From positions 62,001 through 126,000 of the forward strand of contig JAKOUW010000019.1 in the NCBI GenBank assembly GCA_029782365.1: 64,000 nucleotides of DNA. The letters are read 5' to 3'. Within the stretch, counting starts at the first letter, position 1. Every line of letters begins with the position of its first letter. Source of the stretch: Chloroflexota bacterium (lineage in GTDB: Bacteria > Chloroflexota > Anaerolineae > Anaerolineales > UBA4823). Below the pieces are notes generated by a model. It was not told where the DNA came from. It did not search any database and saw nothing but the letters and a program-made list of their open reading frames with translations. Positions 25,805-35,336 of this stretch are shown one piece after another. A program made the translations under genes and the position numbers.

Positions 25805-26938
25805 TCATGGTTTCAATGCATTTTGAACAGAATTGATGACATAGTCAACTTGTTCATCGCTCATCCCAGGATACAGAGGTAACGTCACTTCGCGTTGCGA
25901 AACCGATTCGGTTACCGGCATTGTCAATCCAGGATAGCGTTTTTGGTAATAGCTGAACTTATGAATCGGAGGATAATGGATGCTGGTTTGAACACCTTGA
26001 GCCCTCATTTTGTCAATAAAAGGATACCGCTCAATATTTTCCGGCAATAAAATAGGAAAGATATGATAAGAAGAATCACCAGCTGCATCACAGAATGGTA
26101 AGTCAACCCCGGGAATCGCTTGTAACCGATGCCAGTAATGCTCAGCAATTTCTTTTCGGCGCGCGTTGCCTGCGGGTAATTTTTTTAATTGGACCAAACC
26201 GAGGGATGAGCGAATTTCATCAATCCGATAATTAAAGCCTAAGTCAACCACATTATATGTATACGCGTGACCTTTATGGCGGTCCCACGTCAAACTAGTC
26301 ATTCCATGTGAGCGTAAAATCCGGACTTTCTCGGCAATATCATCCCGGTTGGTAATCACCATTCCTCCCTCACCGGTTGAAAGGTTTTTATTCGAAAAGA
26401 AACTGAAACAGCCAGCATCACCCCAGGTACCGAGATGTCTTTTATTCAAATAGGATCCCGGCGAATGAGCGCAATCTTCAACAACTATGAGATTATTTCT
26501 CTTAGCTATATCAAGGATAGCTGGCATATTGCAGGCAAAGCCGCCAATATGCACAACCAGTATTGCCTTTGTTTTGGAAGTAATTTGCGCTTCGATTGAC
26601 TCTGGATTAATATTTAAATCTCCGGGACCATATATTTCCGCAAAACGTACTTCTGCGCCGGTGTAAAGAACTGAATTTGAAGTCGCCACAAAAGTCAAAG
26701 AAGGAAGTATAACTTCGTCACCTAATCCGATGCCTAAAGCCAGGTTTGCCAGGTGCAATGCAACCGTGGCGTTTGAAACCGCAATTGCATGTTTTGCGCC
26801 AGTAAAACGAGCAAACTCTTGTTCGAATTCTTGGGTAACTGCCCCCATAGTCAGCCAACGTCGTTTTATGACCGCCATTACTGCTTCTTCTTCCTCGACA
26901 CCATAATCAAGATCAGAAAGCGGCACACGCCAATCCAT
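25805..26938 (-). CDS. DegT/DnrJ/EryC1 family sugar aminotransferase
   Basis: This 377-residue PLP enzyme resembles ArnB/PseC-type nucleotide-sugar aminotransferases. The PLP lysine is in SFFSNKNLSTGEGG, with EDCAHSPGS upstream as the cofactor Asp region. It transfers an amino group from glutamate to a keto-sugar nucleotide. The sugar cannot be told from the sequence. AAAGGA precedes the ATG, and a 274-base intergenic region separates it from the upstream oxidoreductase. It is probably the first gene of the transcript carrying the tyrosine kinase gene. Confidence 0.9.
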   Translation of the reverse strand: MDWRVPLSDLDYGVEEEEAVMAVIKRRWLTMGAVTQEFEQEFARFTGAKHAIAVSNATVALHLANLALGIGLGDEVILPSLTFVATSNSVLYTGAEVRFAEIYGPGDLNINPESIEAQITSKTKAILVVHIGGFACNMPAILDIAKRNNLIVVEDCAHSPGSYLNKRHLGTWGDAGCFSFFSNKNLSTGEGGMVITNRDDIAEKVRILRSHGMTSLTWDRHKGHAYTYNVVDLGFNYRIDEIRSSLGLVQLKKLPAGNARRKEIAEHYWHRLQAIPGVDLPFCDAAGDSSYHIFPILLPENIERYPFIDKMRAQGVQTSIHYPPIHKFSYYQKRYPGLTMPVTESVSQREVTLPLYPGMSDEQVDYVINSVQNALKP

Positions 26939-27212
26939 TTTCTTTATCCTTTCTGCTAAAAATTATTCGGGAAATTAAATCAGTGTCACAGCGAGTATCC
27001 AGAATCCCCAAATGAAATATCTGCGATTTAAATCATAAGAGATTAAGAGTGTATTTACATATGTTTGCATGGTGCTGCGAACTATGGACAACGTACTTTG
27101 CCCGCCAGAATTGATTTTTCATCTCGTACCTACAGAAATCAGCTTTTCTAGTAATTAACGATTATACCTGAAATAAATCGATCCAATATTCAAAATCTGA
27201 AAATTGGATTGT
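26939..27212. other. Longest intergenic region (274 bases)
   Basis: This AT-rich region lies between the aminotransferase gene and the upstream FAD/Fe-S oxidoreductase gene. It probably holds the promoter for the aminotransferase-kinase transcript. On the - strand I see a TATGAT with a poor -35 box (TGTAAA, 16-base spacer) and a TATAAT closer to the oxidoreductase end, neither convincing. No tRNA or conserved RNA fold was recognised. Confidence 0.5.
27181..27209 (-). terminator. Weak terminator-like hairpin after the FAD/Fe-S oxidoreductase
   Basis: A 7-bp stem (ATCCAAT/ATTGGAT) with a 15-base loop starts 4 bases beyond the stop at 27213. On the - strand it is followed by CGATTTATTT, which is only partly U-rich. 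It may end the oxidoreductase transcript, at moderate strength at best. Confidence 0.4.
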
Positions 27213-30200
27213 TTATCGATTAACCTTGGTTTGTAAAGCATCCCAAAGATATTCAACCGGATGCCTGGCTAGAATGCCGCCGAAATCGGCAATCTGGGCC
27301 TGGCAAGAAACGCCAGACGCAGCAAAATGAACCGGCGGAGTGGCGGCAGCAGCTTGGTGGATTGCGGGCAATAATTTTAAATTGGCGACTTTGTGTGAAA
27401 AACCGTAATGTTCTGCTTCGTATCCAAATGCGCCGGCCATGCCGCAGCAGCCTGCATCAATCAGGTTGACTTGAAATCCTGCTTTTTGCAAAATTTCCAC
27501 GCTGGCTGCAGCGCCTACCGGTAAGCCATCGTCAGCGGGTGGTTGAGATTTTTGATAGCAATGGCCGTGCAAGAGAATTTTGCCTGTTGCACATCTTCCC
27601 GGAAAAATGTTTGCTATACGAGGCACGTTATTCTTCCCAAAACGCAGCAAATATTCCTCAACGGTCCACGCCCGAGCTGCCAGGCGGTTTACTTCAGGAT
27701 TGTTTGGAAATAGATCAATAAATTCGTCTCGTAAAGTGTATATTTCACTTGGCTCAACACCGATAATTGGAATTTGGCCCTGAGGATCCATGCGTTTCAC
27801 GGCTTGAACAATTTCTTCCGCTCGCAAACGCGCAGCATCTAAAAACCCTTTGGATATCAAGGTTCGGCCTGCTCCATACCCCGGCAAAATTAGTATGTCA
27901 ATCCCTGCCAGATCCAGCAGTTGTAATGCTCTCAGGCTGGCTTGAGGATAGAAGAACTCTCCAAAGGCATCCACCAGGAATATTACTCGTTCCAGGCCAT
28001 TGCGCTCAGGTTTCGAATTGGTTTTCTCTGACTGAGACCACAATCTTGACAATGGTTGTGTTGCCAATTGTGGGAATTTTCTTTCTTTAGTTATACCAAA
28101 AACAATCTCAACCAGGCTTTTGATCACCTGGATCTCGAACAATCCATTAACAAGTTTAGCAAATGGTGAACCAATCCTTGCAAAAGTGCCAATATACCCA
28201 AAGAAATAATCTCTCAAACGGCGGTGATGGCCTGCTTTTTGGTGATAGGCGGCTGAAAATTCATATTTCAATTTTGCCATGTCCACACCTGAAGGGCATT
28301 CGGCTTTGCAGCCCTTACAAGCCAGACATAAATCCAGAGCTTCTTTCACAGCTTTTTCAGCCAACTGGCCACTTTGAAATTGATCAGAAATCATTGCACG
28401 TAATAGATTTGCTCTGCCCCTCGTGGAGTGCATCTCCTCCTGGCTTGCCTGAAATGATGGGCACATAACGCCGTCGGCCTTACGACACACACCAGCGCCG
28501 TTGCAATGCTCAACAGCATCAATCAATCCTTCTGCACCTCTGGACTGAAAGCTCATCACTGGTTTCCAGGCAGAAGCAGCATAGGAAGGCCCATAGCGTA
28601 GATGAATATCCATCGCTGGCGGATCAACTATTTTTCCAGGGTTGAGTAAGTTATTAGGGTCGGCTGCTTCTTTGAGCGATTTAAACGCTGTGAGGATCTT
28701 TGCACCATATGCTGTTTGCAGCCACTCGCTGCGCACCATACCATCGCCATGTTCAGCGCTGACAGAGCCACCTAGTCGCAGCGTTAAAGCCACTGCATTT
28801 ATTGCAATTTGTCGCAAGTTCACCACCCCCTGCTGTGTTTTTAAATCTATGATTGGGCGAATGTGTAAACAGCCTGCCGAGGCATGAGCATAAATTTCGG
28901 CTTGAACGCCAAAATTACCCAATATCATCTCAATTTCACGAACAAATACCCCTAATTGATCGACTGGGACGCTCAAATCTTCGATAAAAGCGACCGGCTT
29001 TTGGCTCCCCGGCGTGGACATCAGGATACCTAAACCAACTTTACGCACTGCCCAAACTTGTTTTTGCGCCTCTGAAGTCTCCGCGATATAAGCTGGTCGG
29101 TTTACCTGCTGAGCCTTGCACTTTAAGAATTCGATGTTTTCCCCAGAGAACTCAACTACAAGTAACGCCTCTGGGATTTGTCCTTTGTTGACCAGTTGAT
29201 CAACAAAGGACAATTGTCTGGCATATGCAGGCACCGATTTCGCCAGCTCAACAAGGCGTCGAGGAATTAGTTCAACCGCGCTTGGCTTGTGTGTAAGAAG
29301 ATACGGAACATCATCACAAGCAGAAGCGGTGCTCTCATACCCAATTACTGCAAGGATCGTTCTTTCCGGCAATGGCACGAGGCGCAGCCTGGCTTTTTGA
29401 ATAATCGCAAGCGTGCCTTCAGAACCAACCAACAAGTTGGTCAAATTAAGAAAGCCCTGTTTAACTGGAGGGTAATCTGCCTCGCCGTGCCACGAGGAAA
29501 CTGCCTCGCGCCACAAAGGTGGTTGGTCTGCTGACCAGGGTAATAAGTAATTCAAGTTATATCCAGAGACTCGCCTCCAGGTTTGAGGCCATGTCTTCTG
29601 AATTTCTTCTCGGAAATTTTCTCGGATCGACAGAGCTGCGTTGTAAATTTTGGCTTCAAGCTGACCAGGGTCTGCGGCTGCATGGCGCGCCGAATCGATT
29701 GAAACCGGGCCAAAATGTGCTTGACTCGAATCTGAGAGAATAACATCAGCCTCAAGAACGTGGTCAGCAGTCATTCCAAAGATAATCGAATGAGCACCGG
29801 CCGCGTTATTTGCAATGCACCCACCTAGAGTGGCACGTTCCGCCGAAGCCGGGTCGGGGCCAAACTGCAGACCGTGTTTACTTGCTAGGCGATTCAAAGA
29901 GGCCAATATCAATCCCGGCTCTACCTCTGCCCAACCATCTTCCAGATTGATTTCCAGACAGCGATTCAAATGTCTAGAACAATCCATAATGACCGCCCTG
30001 CCTACTGCCTGCCCGGCAAGGCTCGAACCGGAGCCGCGCGCCAAAACAGGCAGGCGATATTCGCCCGCCAAGGCAACCGCGGAAATCATATCTTCTTTTG
30101 TGCGAGGAAAGATAACCCCATATGGCTCAATTTGATATATTGAAGCGTCGGTGCTGTATAGCGCTCGGGATATAGGATCGAATTTTATCTCACCTGTAAA

Positions 30201-30269
30201 TTTGGCGCGCTCTCTGAGCGCAATTTCAAAATCCTTTAACAATTCTTTTGAAAAATTTGATTCAGCCAT
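27213..30269 (-). CDS. FAD-linked oxidase fused to Fe-S/CCG domain (D-2-hydroxyacid dehydrogenase type)
   Basis: This 1018-residue protein joins a GlcD/VAO-type FAD oxidase half (LARGSGSSLAGQ, GCIANNAAGAHS, SAEHGDGMVRSEW) to a C-terminal iron-sulfur half. The latter has Cys-rich motifs CNGAGVCRKADGVMCP and CLACKGCKAECP (about 590-680) and a CCG-type domain ending in CCGMAGAFGYE. Such proteins oxidise D-2-hydroxyacids such as lactate, glycolate or hydroxyglutarate and pass electrons onward. It has no obvious link to sugar nucleotide synthesis, although it lies between polysaccharide genes. The ATG at 30269 lies close behind the terminator of the upstream gene. Confidence 0.88.
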   Translation of the reverse strand: MAESNFSKELLKDFEIALRERAKFTGEIKFDPISRALYSTDASIYQIEPYGVIFPRTKEDMISAVALAGEYRLPVLARGSGSSLAGQAVGRAVIMDCSRHLNRCLEINLEDGWAEVEPGLILASLNRLASKHGLQFGPDPASAERATLGGCIANNAAGAHSIIFGMTADHVLEADVILSDSSQAHFGPVSIDSARHAAADPGQLEAKIYNAALSIRENFREEIQKTWPQTWRRVSGYNLNYLLPWSADQPPLWREAVSSWHGEADYPPVKQGFLNLTNLLVGSEGTLAIIQKARLRLVPLPERTILAVIGYESTASACDDVPYLLTHKPSAVELIPRRLVELAKSVPAYARQLSFVDQLVNKGQIPEALLVVEFSGENIEFLKCKAQQVNRPAYIAETSEAQKQVWAVRKVGLGILMSTPGSQKPVAFIEDLSVPVDQLGVFVREIEMILGNFGVQAEIYAHASAGCLHIRPIIDLKTQQGVVNLRQIAINAVALTLRLGGSVSAEHGDGMVRSEWLQTAYGAKILTAFKSLKEAADPNNLLNPGKIVDPPAMDIHLRYGPSYAASAWKPVMSFQSRGAEGLIDAVEHCNGAGVCRKADGVMCPSFQASQEEMHSTRGRANLLRAMISDQFQSGQLAEKAVKEALDLCLACKGCKAECPSGVDMAKLKYEFSAAYHQKAGHHRRLRDYFFGYIGTFARIGSPFAKLVNGLFEIQVIKSLVEIVFGITKERKFPQLATQPLSRLWSQSEKTNSKPERNGLERVIFLVDAFGEFFYPQASLRALQLLDLAGIDILILPGYGAGRTLISKGFLDAARLRAEEIVQAVKRMDPQGQIPIIGVEPSEIYTLRDEFIDLFPNNPEVNRLAARAWTVEEYLLRFGKNNVPRIANIFPGRCATGKILLHGHCYQKSQPPADDGLPVGAAASVEILQKAGFQVNLIDAGCCGMAGAFGYEAEHYGFSHKVANLKLLPAIHQAAAATPPVHFAASGVSCQAQIADFGGILARHPVEYLWDALQTKVNR

Positions 30270-30285
30270 TCGTATAACATACCAC

Positions 30286-30324
30286 GAAAAACACCGAAAA
30301 GAGCAAAAACTGCTCTCTCCGGTG
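30286..30324 (-). terminator. Intrinsic terminator inside the polysaccharide region
   Basis: On the - strand a stem formed by CACCG, then AGAGCA/TGCTCT, then CGGTG, with a small internal loop, is followed by TTTTT. It lies 42 bases after the stop codon at 30366 and just before the FAD/Fe-S gene. It would end the WbpA-like transcript unless antitermination occurs. Confidence 0.7.
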
Positions 30325-30365
30325 CAAAAATCCTTGTTGATAAAACCCGCATGCGCCTCGATTAC

Positions 30366-31682
30366 TTATAGGCGAAATACCTTCGGGTTGTCTTTCACTA
30401 TCTTTCCATAGGCATTGCGAGAATCAAAAATCAATTTGGCCGCCGCTAGAATCGCAACATAATCGTAAACCTTATGGTTAGTCACAATCACGACGCAATC
30501 CGATTCTTTGATGCCTCCCATTAAATCAGAAATGCTGTCCATTTCCCAACCATCATAATGATGTTTGATGTGCGGAATGTAGGGATCATGATACTGAACG
30601 AACCCACCCTTCTTCTGCAACAATGCAATCACATCCATCGCAGGCGATTCTCGAACATCATCAATATCAGGTTTGTATGCCACGCCTAATACCAGGCATT
30701 TGCTGCCCTTCAACGTTTTTCCTCGCTCATTCAAAGCATCCATCACGCGACTGACGACATAACGCGGCATATTGGTATTTATTTCCGAAGCTAATTCTAT
30801 GAAACGCGCGTTATAATTAAACGCTTTCATCTTCCAGGAAAGATACAAAGGATCAATCGGAATACAGTGTCCACCTAAGCCGGGACCAGGAGTAAATTTC
30901 ATATAACCAAAAGGCTTTGTTGAGGCTGCTTCGATGACTTCCCAAACATCCACGCCCATCCGATCGCACATGATAGCCATTTCATTGACCAGCCCTATAT
31001 TGATCATCCGGAATGTATTCTCAAGCAGTTTTGAAAGTTCTGCTGTTTCTGTTGTTGAGACGGGCACAATCGTCTTTAACGCTTGACCATACCAGGTTGC
31101 GGCAACATCCGTGCAGACCAGATTGATACCTCCTACGACTTTGGGAGTGTTATAAGTGGTCCAATCCTTTCTACCTGGATCAACTCTCTCCGGAGAAAAC
31201 GCTAAAAACACATCTTCTCCGAGTTTCAAATTCTTTTCATCACACAATTTGGGCAGTAAGATCTCACGTGTCGTACCAGGATAAGTGGTAGATTCCAAAA
31301 CAATCACCATCCCCGAATGCATATACTTCGCCAATTCTTCAGTTGCCGAGATAATATATGACATATCTGGATCGCCTGTTTTGCGTAGGGGCGTTGGCAC
31401 ACAGATACTTACTGCCTCTGCAGAACGCAAAACGGAAAAATCCGTTGTGGCATTTATTTTTCCAGCACCAACCAGGCGATTGATCTGCTCATCCGAGATA
31501 TCCTGGATATGGCTTTCCCCACGATTAATCGTCTCGACTTTTCGCAAATCAGGATCGATACCTGTGACATGGTAGCCCGCTTCGGCAAACGCTACAACCA
31601 AAGGCAAGCCAACATATCCCAAACCCATAACTGCCACTTCAGCAGACCGATTTATTAATCTTGCTTTCAATTGTTCTTTCAT
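30366..31682 (-). CDS. wbpA: UDP-N-acetylglucosamine 6-dehydrogenase, WbpA-like
   Basis: This 438-residue nucleotide-sugar dehydrogenase has the Rossmann motif VMGLGYVGLP, STTYPGTTREI and the catalytic Cys in GPGLGGHCIPIDP. It oxidises C6 of a UDP-sugar to the acid with two NAD+. It is of the WbpA/TviB type. The presence of WbpB-, WbpE- and WbpD-like genes a few kb upstream makes UDP-GlcNAc the likely substrate, but the precise sugar is an inference. An intrinsic terminator follows. Confidence 0.82.
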   Translation of the reverse strand: MKEQLKARLINRSAEVAVMGLGYVGLPLVVAFAEAGYHVTGIDPDLRKVETINRGESHIQDISDEQINRLVGAGKINATTDFSVLRSAEAVSICVPTPLRKTGDPDMSYIISATEELAKYMHSGMVIVLESTTYPGTTREILLPKLCDEKNLKLGEDVFLAFSPERVDPGRKDWTTYNTPKVVGGINLVCTDVAATWYGQALKTIVPVSTTETAELSKLLENTFRMINIGLVNEMAIMCDRMGVDVWEVIEAASTKPFGYMKFTPGPGLGGHCIPIDPLYLSWKMKAFNYNARFIELASEINTNMPRYVVSRVMDALNERGKTLKGSKCLVLGVAYKPDIDDVRESPAMDVIALLQKKGGFVQYHDPYIPHIKHHYDGWEMDSISDLMGGIKESDCVVIVTNHKVYDYVAILAAAKLIFDSRNAYGKIVKDNPKVFRL

Positions 31683-31862
31683 TGAATGAAGCCTTCTTTC
31701 AAATTATTGATTTTAAATAACGAATGAAATCCATTTATTATACCTGATCAAGTTCGCTAGTGATATTCTTCACATCCCGGACAAATATTCTTTAACAATA
31801 CGATCCTCATAATTCTGGCGGGCATTTATTCGAATTTGTTTTCACAATGACTTCGGTTTTCC

Positions 31863-33230
31863 TTATTTACCCACATTGAGGATCGCAAAACCTAGAGCCT
31901 CCATTTCTGGACGTGAAAGAAAGTTTCGTCCGTCCAAGACCAATCGGCCTTTCATCAAGCTTTTGATCTGTGACCAGGAAATTTTCCTGTAATCAGGCCA
32001 TTCTGTTACTAAAATTGCCGCATCCGCATCCGCCACTGCCTGATATGGATCATCTGTGAAGATGATCCCCAAGCCGCTGTACAGCCGGCGGGCATTTTCG
32101 AGGGCTACCGGATCGTGAGCGCTGACTTTCGCTCCCCGTTGGATTAAGTTTCGTGCAATATCAATCGATGGAGCATCTCGGAGATCATCTGTATTGGGCT
32201 TGAAGGCCACTCCGAACAATGCTACTTTTCGGCCTTTAAGTATTTTCAATTCGTTTAATAATTGGTCAACGACCCAGATGCGCATCTGATAATTCACTTC
32301 GCGCGCCGATTCTACAATTGGCATTTTCAAACCATATTCACTGGCTGTGGCTACCAGGGCAGCCGTGTCTTTTCCAAAGCACGAACCTCCCCACCCAATT
32401 CCAGCTTGAAGGAACCGAGGACCTATTCGGCTGTCAAGCCCAATACCCCGAGCAACCTGGGTAATATCAGCGCCCACCTTTGTCGCCAACATACCTATTT
32501 CGTTAATGTAGCTGATTTTCAAGGCCAAAAAGGCATTCGCTGCATATTTGATTAGTTCTGCTGACGCCAGGTCACAGGTAAGCAATGGCACACCTCCAAG
32601 ATGTTCTGGTCGCTGCAAAAAGTCTGGCGCTGCGAACTCCTGGTTGAGAATGGGCCGATAAAGGTTGGTCATCATATCCAACGCATTCGTGTCTTCACCG
32701 CCGATGACCACACGATCTGGGTATAAGGTATCAAACAGAGCGCTTCCTTGGCGTAAAAATTCTGGATTAGAAGCCATTGCAAACCGGCCATCTGGTTTTT
32801 GACCATGTTGTTTTAAATACGCATCCCGAATCAAAGAGCTGACCCAATTACCCGAGCCGATCGGCACAGTCGATTTGTTTACAACCACTGTGAAGTGATC
32901 GCCCAGGTTGCGGCCGATCATCTCAGCGGCCATTTGTACATATTGCATATCCGCTCTGCCATCCGGCATAGAAGGAGTGCCTACGCTGATAAAAATTACA
33001 TCTGCAAAATCCAGGCCAATGTCTTCTTCTTTATCCGTGAATTTCAAGTTACTGGTTGCCAGATTAAATAATTCATCCAGGTGCGGTTCGTAAATAGGCA
33101 ATTTACCATGATTGAGCGAATCGATTTTCGCTCGATCCACATCGAAGCAAACAACCTGGTGACCAAGGTAAGCAAATGCTACACCAGTTGTCAAGCCAAC
33201 ATATCCTGTGCCCATTGATACAACTTTCAT
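31863..33230 (-). CDS. ugd: UDP-glucose 6-dehydrogenase
   Basis: This 455-residue enzyme has GTGYVGLTTGVAFAYLGH at the N-terminus, NKSTVPIGSG and the nucleophile Cys in GIGWGGSCFGKD, all typical of Ugd/TuaD. It converts UDP-glucose to UDP-glucuronate, a precursor for acidic polysaccharides and for the 4-epimerase-like enzymes in this cluster. AAAGGAT precedes the ATG. It is followed by a 180-base intergenic region in which I see no strong signal. Confidence 0.9.
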   Translation of the reverse strand: MKVVSMGTGYVGLTTGVAFAYLGHQVVCFDVDRAKIDSLNHGKLPIYEPHLDELFNLATSNLKFTDKEEDIGLDFADVIFISVGTPSMPDGRADMQYVQMAAEMIGRNLGDHFTVVVNKSTVPIGSGNWVSSLIRDAYLKQHGQKPDGRFAMASNPEFLRQGSALFDTLYPDRVVIGGEDTNALDMMTNLYRPILNQEFAAPDFLQRPEHLGGVPLLTCDLASAELIKYAANAFLALKISYINEIGMLATKVGADITQVARGIGLDSRIGPRFLQAGIGWGGSCFGKDTAALVATASEYGLKMPIVESAREVNYQMRIWVVDQLLNELKILKGRKVALFGVAFKPNTDDLRDAPSIDIARNLIQRGAKVSAHDPVALENARRLYSGLGIIFTDDPYQAVADADAAILVTEWPDYRKISWSQIKSLMKGRLVLDGRNFLSRPEMEALGFAILNVGK

Positions 33231-33247
33231 AACAAAAATATCCTTTC

Positions 33248-33271
33248 AAAAAACCTTAGGTCAGGTTTTTT
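33248..33271 (-). terminator. AT-rich hairpin between epimerase and ugd genes
   Basis: A 9-bp perfect stem (AAAAAACCT/AGGTTTTTT) with a 6-base loop overlaps the stop codon of the epimerase gene. Only three pairs are GC, but the T6 arm gives a U-tract. It may be a weak terminator inside the cluster, and thus a possible target of the antiterminator. Confidence 0.35.
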
Positions 33272-34212
33272 CTGGCCCACCACTCCATCGCCCATTGAGT
33301 TGCTCTATAAATCCCCTCACGCAGTGATGTGGTTGGGGTGAAATCCAGAAGTGCGCGCGCTTTACCAATGTTTGCTACGTAATGTGTAACTTCGCCGACC
33401 CTGGCCTCTTCGTAATGAATATCAGGTTGCTTCCCTAAAGCCTCGCCAATAAAATTTGCCATTGCAGATAAAGTATTGCCCTGACCGTATGCCAGGTTAA
33501 TTGTATGGTTGATCACAGAACGGTGCGCTAACCGATCGATCCCTCGTATTACGCCATCTATACAATCATCTACATACGTGAAGTCAAGAACTTTCTCTTT
33601 TCCAAAGATCGTAATCTTTTCCCCACGCTGAATCTTGCGAATAAAAAGCGGCACGACTCTTTCCATGCGTTCGATATCAACATCATAACGACCATATACA
33701 TTACTGAAACGAAAGACCAGGTAAGGCACATCATAACATTGAGCATATGAATAAATCAACGCTTCACCTGAAATTTTACTGGCAGAATATGGACTTTCCG
33801 TATAAGCAAAATCTGCATACGACTCTTCTGTGATGTACCGGTGAATATCTCCGTAAACCTCACGCGAGCTTGAAAAAATAATCGGCAAATGGTTGCGCCG
33901 GCAAAACTCAAGAACGTTAAATGTCATGGTTATATTTTCTAAGGCGCGGTATGGCTGCTGGACTAGTTCATGCACTTTGGCGTGTGCAGCAAAATGAACC
34001 ACAACATCCAGATTTGTTGGATATTCAATATTTCCGATCCCAGTGTCAAATTCGCGGTAAAAACTGCTCAGATCTTGTAATAAGGTGGGGATTTTATCCG
34101 TCCACGGGTTGGGTCTTTGATCAATGCCAAACACATAATGACCTTCATTGAGCAAACGTAAGGCCAGGTTTGTTCCGATCTGTCCACTCGACCCGGTAAT
34201 CAATATTCGCAT
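33256..34212 (-). CDS. NAD-dependent sugar-nucleotide epimerase/dehydratase
   Basis: This 318-residue extended SDR has the NAD motif GSSGQIGTNLALRL and the catalytic pattern Ser-Ser with PYSASK (Tyr and Lys). It resembles UDP-glucose 4-epimerase and UDP-glucuronate decarboxylase-type enzymes. The exact substrate is not clear. AAGGTG precedes the ATG. It is 17 bases downstream of the WbpE-like aminotransferase gene. Confidence 0.82.
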   Translation of the reverse strand: MRILITGSSGQIGTNLALRLLNEGHYVFGIDQRPNPWTDKIPTLLQDLSSFYREFDTGIGNIEYPTNLDVVVHFAAHAKVHELVQQPYRALENITMTFNVLEFCRRNHLPIIFSSSREVYGDIHRYITEESYADFAYTESPYSASKISGEALIYSYAQCYDVPYLVFRFSNVYGRYDVDIERMERVVPLFIRKIQRGEKITIFGKEKVLDFTYVDDCIDGVIRGIDRLAHRSVINHTINLAYGQGNTLSAMANFIGEALGKQPDIHYEEARVGEVTHYVANIGKARALLDFTPTTSLREGIYRATQWAMEWWARKNLT

Positions 34213-34229
34213 ATTTGCACCTTCATAAA

Positions 34230-35336
34230 CTAAAATCCGTTGACCGCGGCGTTCAATGCAGTCACAACTTGCTCAAATTGAACACCGCTCATCTCTGGAT
34301 AAAACGGAATGGCCAGAGTCTCTTTGCTCAGCCGTTCCGCGATGGGGAAATCGCCCTCCTGGTAACCCAATTTCCTGCAAGGCGTAGTTAAATGCGGCGG
34401 TTGGGGGTAATAAACTTCACAGGCAATACCGGCCTCTTTTAGCTTTGCTTGGACATCATCTCTTTTTTCCACCCGGATAACAAATAAATGATACACATGC
34501 TTCGATCTTTTATCTTCTACTGGTAGTCCAATCTTGATTGAAGAAAGCGCCTGGCGATACATTTTGGCAAGTTGTCGACGCTGATCATTCCATTCATCCA
34601 AATGCCTTAACTTGACTCTCAATACAGCGGCTTGGATTTCATCTAAGCGGCTGTTATAACCCAACATTTCCGGGAAATACTTTTTCCGCCAACCATGCGT
34701 CCGCAGCATACGCATCTTTTCCGCAACTAAATCGTCATTTGTCACAACCATCCCACCATCGCCATAAGCCCCCAGGTTTTTCGTTGGGAAAAAGCTCAAA
34801 CAACCAATATCTCCCAGGCTGGCCGTCTTTTGGCCCATGAATTCGGCGCCAAATGCCTGGGCATTATCTTCAATAATTTTCAGGTGAAAATTTTCGGCAA
34901 CAGTCCGGATTTCATCCATATGAGCCGGGTATCCATAAAGGTGAACCGGCACTATGGCTTTCGTTCGAGAAGTAATTGCCCGTGATATTGTTTCACGGTT
35001 GGTCAGTACATACGTTTCAGGGTCAACATCCACAATAACTGGCCTGGCGCCAACCGTCATCACTGCCCCTGCAGAAGCAAAAAAGGTGTAGGCCGGCACA
35101 ATGACTTCATCCCCCGGCCCAATTCCCAGAGCGCGCAGCGCAATCACCAATGCATCCGTTCCAGACGCCAGGCCAATTGCATGAGTCACCCCCAGGTAAT
35201 CTGCTACTTCTTGTTCAAAATCCTTTACGTTCGGCCCAAGAATGAAATGACCAGATTCCAATACCACATGCACAGCCTGGTCAATTTCCTCTTTGATACG
35301 ATGATATTGCTCCGTGAGGTCGAGTAAAGGGATCAT
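34230..35336 (-). CDS. wbpE: UDP-3-keto-GlcNAcA aminotransferase, WbpE/WlbC-like
   Basis: This 368-residue DegT/DnrJ/EryC1 aminotransferase has SFFPTKNLGAYGDGG (PLP lysine) and EDNAQAFGA. With the acetyltransferase gene overlapping its start by 4 bases (ATGA) and the WbpB-like oxidoreductase gene further upstream, it probably makes UDP-3-amino-GlcNAcA. Related enzymes such as FdtB act on dTDP-sugars, so the substrate rests on context. Confidence 0.85.
   Translation of the reverse strand: MIPLLDLTEQYHRIKEEIDQAVHVVLESGHFILGPNVKDFEQEVADYLGVTHAIGLASGTDALVIALRALGIGPGDEVIVPAYTFFASAGAVMTVGARPVIVDVDPETYVLTNRETISRAITSRTKAIVPVHLYGYPAHMDEIRTVAENFHLKIIEDNAQAFGAEFMGQKTASLGDIGCLSFFPTKNLGAYGDGGMVVTNDDLVAEKMRMLRTHGWRKKYFPEMLGYNSRLDEIQAAVLRVKLRHLDEWNDQRRQLAKMYRQALSSIKIGLPVEDKRSKHVYHLFVIRVEKRDDVQAKLKEAGIACEVYYPQPPHLTTPCRKLGYQEGDFPIAERLSKETLAIPFYPEMSGVQFEQVVTALNAAVNGF

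Noticed and set aside
26939..27212. Possible RNA gene or riboswitch in the longest intergenic gap
   Set aside because: I found only a short AT-rich hairpin and scattered promoter-like hexamers; no tRNA fold or conserved riboswitch core could be recognised.
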